NCBI GenBank assembly: GCA_900551005.1
Contig: URUL01000033.1
Coordinates: 1-19,090 of the forward strand
Direction of reading: 5' to 3'
Length of the DNA stretch: 19,090 bases
Source of the DNA: an uncultured Ruminococcus sp.
Lineage (GTDB): Bacteria; Bacillota; Clostridia; Oscillospirales; CAG-272
Position numbers and translations under genes: made by a program
The notes under the pieces: model-generated
What the model was told of the DNA's origin: nothing
Databases searched by the model: none
The model's input: the letters and a program-made list of their open reading frames with translations, nothing else
In this document: piece by piece, positions 14,586-19,090 of the stretch
Layout of the letters: every line of letters begins with the position of its first letter
Numbering within the stretch: the stretch's first letter is position 1

Positions 14586-14860
14586 TTTTGTCTATCATGA
14601 CAAAAGCAGTGCTTGCTGCGACTGACAGACGGATTTGGATGCCCAAATCCAGTGCTTGCTAATACTGACAGACAGCTTGCTGTAACTCATGTTTTTTCTT
14701 CGGTTGGCTTTGGGCGTCCAACAGCGATGCTTGCTAAGACAAGCAGACACGTTAAATACGTTTTTTGTTTCCGTTGGGATTTGGGACACAACGGCGATGC
14801 TTGCTGAGACCGATGGACCGTTTGTCATGACAAACGCGATGCTTGCTAAGACCGATAGAC
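14586..14860 (-). repeat. Array of five 25-nt repeats, each abutting its own hairpin
   Basis: The five 25-nt repeats are at 14606-14630, 14649-14673, 14724-14748, 14794-14818 and 14836-14860. All share TGCTTGCT at positions 5-12 and GAC at 23-25; the last three begin GCGATGCTTGCT. Immediately left of each is an inverted repeat: 14586-14605 (TTTTGTC/GACAAAA), 14631-14650 (GGATTTGG/CCAAATCC), 14703-14722 (GTTGG/CCAAC), 14771-14794 (CCGTTG/CAACGG) and 14820-14835 (GTTTGTCATGACAAAC). Stem sequences differ while pairing is kept. Spacers are 17, 18, 45 and 50 nt; the two long ones are related to each other. In transcription direction each unit is repeat then hairpin, between the LexA-like gene and the 111-aa gene. 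No tRNA, CRISPR or coding explanation fits. Confidence 0.85.
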
Positions 14861-14873
14861 AAGCAGAGCACTG

Positions 14874-15479
14874 TCAAAGTTTCTTTATAACTTGTGTTGC
14901 AATTCCTTGAATCTGCACGTTGCGCTCAATACGATCATCGTAGTCGGGATTCTCGGCGTGAAGCAAATATGCCTTTTTGTCGGGGAGATAGGTTATCGTT
15001 TTGAGCAGCGTTTCAGTTCCGTTCACGAGGACAACAGCATAATCACCGTCCCTGCAAGTATTCTGCTCACGCACGATAACGAGGTCGCCATCGTCAACTC
15101 CAATGCCCGTCATTGAGTCGCCTTTTGCGGTCAGAATGAAAAACTTTCCGTCACCGACAAGCGCGGTTGGGAGTGGAATGATCTCCGCTTCTTCCACATT
15201 CGGCTCACTCGGCAACCCGCAGGACACGGTGGAATCGTATCGAATCGCAGGCGTTGTTTCAAACATATTGCGCGATAAATTCGTGCCGATACTGCGGCGA
15301 CCGTTGTACTCGATCTCGCCGTGCTCCTTCATATCGGTGAGATATCTCTGCACCGAAGTCTTAGAGATACCCGTCCCCGCCGCGATGTCGCGCACCGTCG
15401 GGGACTTGCGGTTCTCCATGAAATATTCGTCTATAAATTGGCGGATCGCCTCCGCCCTCTCGGGATTCCACTGATTCAT
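14874..15479 (-). CDS. LexA-family self-cleaving repressor
   Basis: A 201-aa repressor. The start is ATG 15479 (MNQWNPERAEAIRQFIDEYF), with GGAGG 5 bases upstream; the frame extends 24 codons further, but through the promoter. The N-terminal winged HTH (~8-60) reads PTVRDIAAGTGISKTSVQRY. The C-terminal S24 peptidase domain has cleavage site Cys87-Gly88, nucleophile Ser122 (KGDSMTG) and base Lys160 (TETLLK). Spacings of 35 and 38 residues match those of LexA (35 and 37). Cys-Gly replaces the Ala-Gly of most LexA proteins, as in UmuD and some phage repressors. It probably represses its own promoter through GGTACAATTGTACC and, by DNA-damage-stimulated self-cleavage, releases the downstream mobile-element genes. 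It may be an element-borne repressor rather than the housekeeping LexA. Confidence 0.92.
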   Translation of the reverse strand: MNQWNPERAEAIRQFIDEYFMENRKSPTVRDIAAGTGISKTSVQRYLTDMKEHGEIEYNGRRSIGTNLSRNMFETTPAIRYDSTVSCGLPSEPNVEEAEIIPLPTALVGDGKFFILTAKGDSMTGIGVDDGDLVIVREQNTCRDGDYAVVLVNGTETLLKTITYLPDKKAYLLHAENPDYDDRIERNVQIQGIATQVIKKL

Positions 15480-15500
15480 AAATGCCTCCAAATTAAACAA

Positions 15501-15514
15501 GGTACAATTGTACC
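15501..15514. promoter_or_regulatory. Palindromic operator GGTACAATTGTACC
   Basis: A perfect 14-bp palindrome lies 8 bases downstream of the -10 of the LexA-like gene, in the transcription start/early leader region. This is the position expected of an autoregulatory operator. It differs from the Firmicute SOS box (GAAC-N4-GTTC) but has the same inverted-repeat geometry (GTAC-N4-GTAC). Confidence 0.65.
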
Positions 15515-15522
15515 GTTTAGTA

Positions 15523-15551
15523 ATTATAGCACACCAAGTAAAGTTTGTCAA
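15523..15551 (-). promoter_or_regulatory. Consensus sigma-A promoter of the LexA-like gene
   Basis: On the minus strand TTGACA (15551-15546), 17 bases, then TATAAT (15528-15523): both hexamers are perfect. Such a strong promoter suits tight repression by an overlapping operator and could transcribe through the repeat array to the 111-aa and recombinase genes. Confidence 0.88.
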
Positions 15552-15559
15552 TGGGTTTT

Positions 15560-15620
15560 GAAAAAATTACAAAAAAGAAAGCCGCTATCGCGGCGTGTAA
15601 ATCACGCTTTGATAGCGGTT
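15560..15620 (-). terminator. Terminator of the phage lysis remnant
   Basis: An outer stem AGCCGCTATC (15580-15589) with GATAGCGGTT (15611-15620) (one G-T pair) encloses an inner GCGTG/CACGC stem (15593-15597 and 15603-15607). On the minus strand it is followed by TTTCTTTTTTG and further T-runs. It ends transcription coming from the holin fragment. Confidence 0.65.
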
Positions 15621-15704
15621 ATTAAGCTTTATACTGTTACTCAAACCGATCCATATCCTTATACTGCAATATAATAAGAGAATCTGTTTTTTATTTATCT
15701 TCAT
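15585..15704 (-). pseudogene. Probable 5' stub of a phage endolysin gene
   Basis: ATG 15704 overlaps the holin stop region and has AGGAGG 9 bases upstream. The frame begins MKINKKQILLLYC and reaches a stop after 39 codons inside the terminator stem. Position immediately after the holin and the MKINKK start are typical of lysis-cassette amidases, but no catalytic domain remains. Coding status is doubtful. Confidence 0.35.
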
Positions 15705-15933
15705 CGTTTGAGTCCTCCTTAACATCTCGGTCATGCAGCTGATGCAGTACGCTCTTTATTTTATCCGGTACGGGAAGTCCCAGGTATGCAGAGTTTTCCA
15801 AAAGCGAGAGGCTTTCGTTGGATATATAGAAAAACAGTGTTGCCGTTCTCAATACAGAGCCGGTTTTGATGATATAGACATCAAGGATATTTGCAAGTCC
15901 GAAATATGCAAAGATAAGTACCTTTTTGCAAGT
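15691..15933 (-). pseudogene. Phage holin family protein, C-terminal fragment
   Basis: The minus-strand frame ending at TAA 15691-15693 reads CKKVLIFAYFGLANILDVYI, then IKTGSVLRTATLFFYISNES, LSLLENSAYLGLPVPDKIKS and VLHQLHDRDVKEDSNDEDK. This is the C-terminal half of the phage_holin_4/TcdE-like family (PF05105): a membrane helix, a conserved FYI-NE-LSLLEN helix, GLPVP and a charged tail. The first ~60 residues with the first membrane helices are missing; an in-frame TAG lies at 15934-15936. It marks the decayed edge of a prophage. Confidence 0.82.
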
Positions 15934-15971
15934 CTATTGTTTACTGTTCGGCTGCATTGCATACTTAACAA

Positions 15972-16778
15972 TCAGCTGTCATAACGCTTATATACTTCCT
16001 TAGCATATTCCCGCGGCGTCATTTTCATTTTTCTTTTAAACGCATAGCTGAAATATGATTGAGACGAAAAACCGCACTCGTAAGAAATTTCTGTCAGGGT
16101 TAAATCGGTTGATACCAACAGCCCTGCTGCTTTTTTTATACGCTGTTCTTCCACATATTCGTGAAGAGTTTTTCCTGTAGCCGCCTTAAAGCAATTATGA
16201 AAATGAATAGAGCTCAAAGACGCATATGACGCTACCGCATTAAGCGACAAATCCGATGTGAGATTTTCCTTTATATATTTTATTACATCTTCGATTATTT
16301 CATAATTTCCGCTTTTAAGCCCATTACGATATAGCTGCTTTTTTGAATCCTTGTCCAAAAGATAAACAAGCTCCAAAACAAGACTGAATGCCTTAATTCT
16401 GTCGATTTCAAGGGGAGAATTGGAATGCTTGCATAGTCCCTCAAAGATTTTCCTGTATTCCGCCGACCTTTTTGTTTCAATAAAGACAGGAATATCCGCC
16501 AGAATATCATACAATGTGCCGGTGTTTAAAATCATATGTATATAATAGCATTTAAATGGCAGCTTTGTGTGACGTATCTGACCGGGCTTTGCGCATATTA
16601 CAATATCGGGCGAAATATGCCGTTCCTCCGAAGCTATATAAGAAATCCCGCCTTCCTCTATTGGAATTTCAATTTCAAACATCGTTGCTTTTCTGTTTTT
16701 GGTAATCGCTCTGTCCTTTACCGCAATTTGGGAATTATAAATTCCCGCCGCCACAATTTCAGGTAGAATTATATCCAT
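15972..16778 (-). CDS. AraC-family transcriptional regulator
   Basis: A 268-aa regulator. ATG 16778 (MDIILPEIV) is preferred, with GGAG 9 bases upstream; a TTG 5 codons earlier overlaps that ribosome site. The N-terminal ~150 residues form a cupin-like ligand domain (ITKNRKATMFEIEIPIEEGG ... HTKLPFKCYYIHM). The C-terminal ~100 hold two AraC helix-turn-helix motifs: LSLNAVASYASLSSIHFHNC ... TGKTLHEYVEEQRIKKAAGL, and LTEISYECGFSSQSYFSYAF ... MTPREYAKE. Divergent from the hydrolase operon, it is likely its inducer-responsive activator, acting at the 21-bp-spaced repeats at 16798-16832. Confidence 0.92.
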   Translation of the reverse strand: MDIILPEIVAAGIYNSQIAVKDRAITKNRKATMFEIEIPIEEGGISYIASEERHISPDIVICAKPGQIRHTKLPFKCYYIHMILNTGTLYDILADIPVFIETKRSAEYRKIFEGLCKHSNSPLEIDRIKAFSLVLELVYLLDKDSKKQLYRNGLKSGNYEIIEDVIKYIKENLTSDLSLNAVASYASLSSIHFHNCFKAATGKTLHEYVEEQRIKKAAGLLVSTDLTLTEISYECGFSSQSYFSYAFKRKMKMTPREYAKEVYKRYDS

Positions 16779-16797
16779 TCTCTGTTTCTCCAAATAA

Positions 16798-16832
16798 ATA
16801 ATAAGATTTCTAATAAATATAGTAAGATTTAT
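16798..16832. promoter_or_regulatory. Tandem half-sites for the AraC regulator, 21 bp apart
   Basis: TAAGATTT occurs at 16802-16809 and 16823-16830, exactly 21 bp apart in the same orientation, with matching flanks (ATA before, T at +10). Two direct half-sites two helical turns apart is the classical arrangement for AraC-family dimers. They lie in the AT-rich 120-base gap between the AraC gene and the hydrolase operon. No clear -35/-10 pair stands out for that operon, consistent with an activator-dependent promoter. Confidence 0.6.
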
Positions 16833-16898
16833 GTATTTATTTTATATAAAATATTATAAAATAAAAATATCAAAAAGTCAACGGAAAGAAGGAGTTTT

Positions 16899-17573
16899 AT
16901 GAAAATAATCTGGCTTGGGCAAGCGGGACTGCTTTTTATTAAGAACGGTTTTAAAATCATGATAGATCCGTATCTGTCGGACAGCGTAGAGAAAATCAAT
17001 CCGGCATCGTTCAGACGACAGGCGGTAGATGAGTCTTTGTTTGAAATAAAACCGGATGTTATGATTTTTACGCATAATCATCTTGACCACTATGATCCTG
17101 AAACCGTCTGCCGTTTTATTTCCGCTGATACGAATATAGTTGCTCTTTCGCCTGCTTCGGTATGGCAGGAGGTCCGAAAAATCGGAGGCGGCAATAATTA
17201 TATTCAGTTTAACATACATACGGTATGGACGGAAAACGGAATAAAATTCACTGCGGTAAAGGCCGAACACAGCGACATATCAGCAATCGGAGTGATAATT
17301 GACGATGGTGATAAAAAATATTATGTCACAGGTGATACTCTGTATAATGAGGAGATTTTCGGCGACATTCCAAATGACATATATGCGGTATTTCTGCCGG
17401 TCAACGGTGTCGGCAACAATATGAATATGACAGACGCCGCAAGATTCGCTAAGCGTATAAACGCCGAAAGGACAGTACCGATGCACATAGGTATGTTTGA
17501 TGAAATTACAGCAGATGAATTTGACTGTGAGAATAAAATAATCGCAAATATTTATGAGGAGATAAAGCTATGA
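16899..17573 (+). CDS. UlaG-like metallo-beta-lactamase-fold hydrolase
   Basis: A 224-aa cytoplasmic MBL-fold enzyme. Metal ligands are visible: H59-x-H61-x-D63-H64 (FTHNHLDHYDP), His124 (KAEHSD), Asp146 (VTGDT) and His196 (VPMHIGMF). The start MKIIWLGQAGLLFIKNGFKI, with IDPYLSD, fits the UlaG/L-ascorbate-6-phosphate lactonase branch that often sits in sugar-acid catabolic operons. ATG 16899 has AAGGAG 6 bases upstream. Its last codons overlap the GH28 start (ATGA). A lactonase or hydrolase step on a sugar-acid intermediate is plausible, but the substrate is not determined by the sequence. Confidence 0.88.
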   Translation: MKIIWLGQAGLLFIKNGFKIMIDPYLSDSVEKINPASFRRQAVDESLFEIKPDVMIFTHNHLDHYDPETVCRFISADTNIVALSPASVWQEVRKIGGGNNYIQFNIHTVWTENGIKFTAVKAEHSDISAIGVIIDDGDKKYYVTGDTLYNEEIFGDIPNDIYAVFLPVNGVGNNMNMTDAARFAKRINAERTVPMHIGMFDEITADEFDCENKIIANIYEEIKL

Positions 17574-18799
17574 TTTACGATGTCAGAAATTACGGCGCTG
17601 TGGGTGACGGAAAAACATTGAATACCGCAGCCATTCAAAAAGCAATAGATGACTGCGCCTCGAAAAACGGCGGCACTGTGCTTTTGGAGGACGGTACATA
17701 TATGACCGGCTCCATAGTATTGCGAAGCAATGTTAATTTACATATCGAGCAGAATGCCGTTTTGTTGGGCTCGCCGAATTGCGGGGACTACCCCGAAAAG
17801 CAAAACCTTAAGCATGTAATCAGTGAAAATTTGCCGAGAACCCGTAATGCCTCAATGATTTTCGCGGAGGAATGTGAAAATATCTCCATAACAGGAATGG
17901 GGAAAATTGACTGTAACGGAACAAGATTTGTAAGAGAGAAGCAGGGGGAATGGACCGGTTGGCGATTTGAGAGAATCGACGCACCCACTCCGCCGAGAGT
18001 TGTCTTCTTTGCGGGCTGCCGTAATATTAAAATAGAGGATATTACAATGCTTAATCAGCCTTCGGGGTGGTCATATTGGATACATGACTGTGACTATGTA
18101 GTATTTGATAAATGCAAGATTTTAGCCGAGGTAAGATACCCAAATAATGACGGAATACATATAAATTCAAGCAGAAATGTAACTGTATCAAACTGCGATA
18201 TAGTGACGGGCGACGACTGTATTGTTGTCAGAGCGAATAACCGATCTCTTGCGGAAAACAAGGTCTGTGAAAAGGTGACCGTTACAAATTGCAATTTAAC
18301 GAGTTATTCCGGTGGTATAAGAATAGGTTGGATAAGCGACGGAGTTATAAAAAACTGCACATTTTCTAATTTGGTCATGACCGATACGGTCATCGGAATT
18401 TCTATTGTTCTTCCGGATTTTTCAAAGGTACCCGACAGAGGAAGAGAGGATACTTTGATAGAAAATCTCTTGTTCAACAATATTGTTATGGACAAAATCT
18501 ATGGCAGACCGATAAAAATATATATCGGACAGACCGACGGTACAAGATGCGAAGCGATAAGGAATATTTATTTTTCAAAGGTTGTCGCAAGCGGATTGGA
18601 ATTTCCTTATCTTTGCGGCAGAAAGGATAATAAAATCCGCAATATTTACTTTAATGACTGCCGGTTTGAATGTCTTTCCGATGAAGAACTTCCTAATTTC
18701 AGACAACATGGTGCTGCGGACTGGGATAGAAGCCACGGCGTTCCTATTTTTGATAATATTGAGAATATAGTTTTTAATAATACTAATTTTTCTAAATAG
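17570..18799 (+). CDS. Glycoside hydrolase family 28 (polygalacturonase-like), cytoplasmic
   Basis: A 409-aa right-handed beta-helix enzyme. It opens with the family signature YDVRNYGAVGDGKTLNTAAI and carries the GH28 acids: Asp194 in NNDGIHI and Asp215/Asp216 in TGDDCIVV. The third motif, normally G/S-H-G, is here SGGIRIG (247-253) without histidine; PIKIYIG (314-320) stands for the RIK motif. No signal peptide is present, so it would act inside the cell on imported oligosaccharides, for example galacturonides or rhamnogalacturonan pieces. It overlaps the upstream hydrolase by 4 bases and is followed after 16 bases by the enolase-superfamily gene. The missing His leaves the exact specificity open. 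Confidence 0.92.
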   Translation: MIYDVRNYGAVGDGKTLNTAAIQKAIDDCASKNGGTVLLEDGTYMTGSIVLRSNVNLHIEQNAVLLGSPNCGDYPEKQNLKHVISENLPRTRNASMIFAEECENISITGMGKIDCNGTRFVREKQGEWTGWRFERIDAPTPPRVVFFAGCRNIKIEDITMLNQPSGWSYWIHDCDYVVFDKCKILAEVRYPNNDGIHINSSRNVTVSNCDIVTGDDCIVVRANNRSLAENKVCEKVTVTNCNLTSYSGGIRIGWISDGVIKNCTFSNLVMTDTVIGISIVLPDFSKVPDRGREDTLIENLLFNNIVMDKIYGRPIKIYIGQTDGTRCEAIRNIYFSKVVASGLEFPYLCGRKDNKIRNIYFNDCRFECLSDEELPNFRQHGAADWDRSHGVPIFDNIENIVFNNTNFSK

Positions 18800-18815
18800 T
18801 TAAGGGGGATGAAGG

Positions 18816-19090
18816 TTGAAAGTTACAGATGTAAAAACCTTTGCGGTAGATTGCTTCCGAACCAACTGGGTATTTGTCAAGGTATATACCGACGAAGGAA
18901 TTGACGGGGTGGGAGAAGCCACTCTCGAATATAAGGAAAAAGCACTGATAGGTGCTGTTGAGCATATTAAGGAATATCTTGTAGGCAAAAATCCGCTTGA
19001 TATTGAAAAACACTGGCATGATATATACCGTGACGCATATTGGCGCGGCGGAGCAGTGCTGATGTCGGCGCTGTCGGCGGTGGAGATGGC
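18816..19090 (+). CDS. Enolase-superfamily (mandelate racemase/galactonate dehydratase-like) protein, 5' part
   Basis: The open frame starts at TTG 18816 with GGGGG 8 bases upstream and runs off the window. It reads LKVTDVKTFAVDCFRTNWVF, VKVYTDEGIDGVGEATLEYK and then NPLDIEKHWHDIYRDAYWRG, GAVLMSALSAVEMA. This is the N-terminal capping domain of mandelate racemase/muconate-lactonizing enzymes, closest in style to D-galactonate dehydratases (TxxGxxGxGEATLE, AYWRGG, SAVxxA). Such enzymes dehydrate sugar acids using Mg2+. The metal ligands lie beyond the window. The ATG at 18809 is in another frame. Third gene of the MBL-GH28 operon. Confidence 0.87.
   Translation, partial: MKVTDVKTFAVDCFRTNWVFVKVYTDEGIDGVGEATLEYKEKALIGAVEHIKEYLVGKNPLDIEKHWHDIYRDAYWRGGAVLMSALSAVEM

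Noticed and set aside
14595..14828. 77-aa minus-strand frame over the repeat array, giving repeated SKH motifs
   Set aside because: The repeats fall in different frames because spacer lengths are not multiples of three relative to each other, there is no ribosome site, and stops break the other copies.
14586..14860. CRISPR array
   Set aside because: Repeats are only ~60-90% identical to each other, spacers range from 17 to 50 nt, each spacer contains an inverted repeat touching the next repeat, two spacers are homologous, and no cas gene is near.
15480..15551. 24-residue N-terminal extension of the LexA-like protein
   Set aside because: It would be translated from within the promoter and operator; ATG 15479 has a proper ribosome site.
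1..19090. tRNA, rRNA or known riboswitch
   Set aside because: No cloverleaf, GTTC-type T-loop set or recognisable aptamer core was found by eye on either strand.

Overview
The window reads as gut-type Clostridia (Oscillospiraceae/Ruminococcaceae-like) DNA with one foreign edge. AGGAGG-type ribosome binding sites, sigma-A promoters, a lipobox solute-binding protein, a LexA family repressor, a large serine recombinase and IS3/ISL3 remnants all fit a low-to-medium GC Firmicute. The first ~340 bases instead encode, on the minus strand, the start of a Bacteroidetes-type GH2 beta-galactosidase, with a Bacteroides-like -7 box and no Shine-Dalgarno. The left edge is therefore either a chimeric join or a recent transfer.

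Layout: (1) 1-560, GH2 start and the junction zone. (2) 561-6674, minus strand: a 138-aa protein followed by a very large secreted subtilisin-family protease with C-terminal fibronectin III domains. The protease frame is cut by one in-frame TAA at 1761-1763. (3) 6718-10130, plus strand, divergent: a strong promoter, a perfect 21-bp hairpin just before the RBS, an orphan lipoprotein solute-binding protein, a membrane-anchored Cache-like/LuxR regulator and a small XRE regulator. No ABC permease is present, so this looks like a sensing cassette next to an extracellular protease. (4) 10131-11730, a graveyard of mobile DNA: an IS3 3' end, a fragment of a conjugative-element cell-wall hydrolase, an IS3 orfA with truncated orfB, and an ISL3 transposase 3' end with its right terminus. 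(5) 11731-12632, a bacterial PH-domain gene with a possible small downstream ORF, and terminators.

(6) 12633-15551, minus strand: a LexA-like self-cleaving repressor with a textbook promoter and a palindromic operator, then an unexplained array of five 25-nt repeats each abutting its own hairpin, a 111-aa unknown protein and a large serine recombinase. This looks like a small repressor-controlled mobile element. (7) 15580-15933, a phage lysis remnant (holin 3' part and probable endolysin start) with a terminator. (8) 15972-19090, AT-richer: an AraC regulator divergent from a UlaG-like metallo-hydrolase, a GH28 glycosidase without signal peptide and an enolase-superfamily dehydratase that runs off the window. 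This is probably an intracellular pectin/uronide-type catabolic operon; the divergent gap carries 21-bp-spaced direct repeats of the kind AraC proteins bind.

The most unusual structure is the repeat/hairpin array at 14586-14860. Next are the Cache-LuxR/orphan-SBP/protease arrangement and the in-frame stop in the protease.
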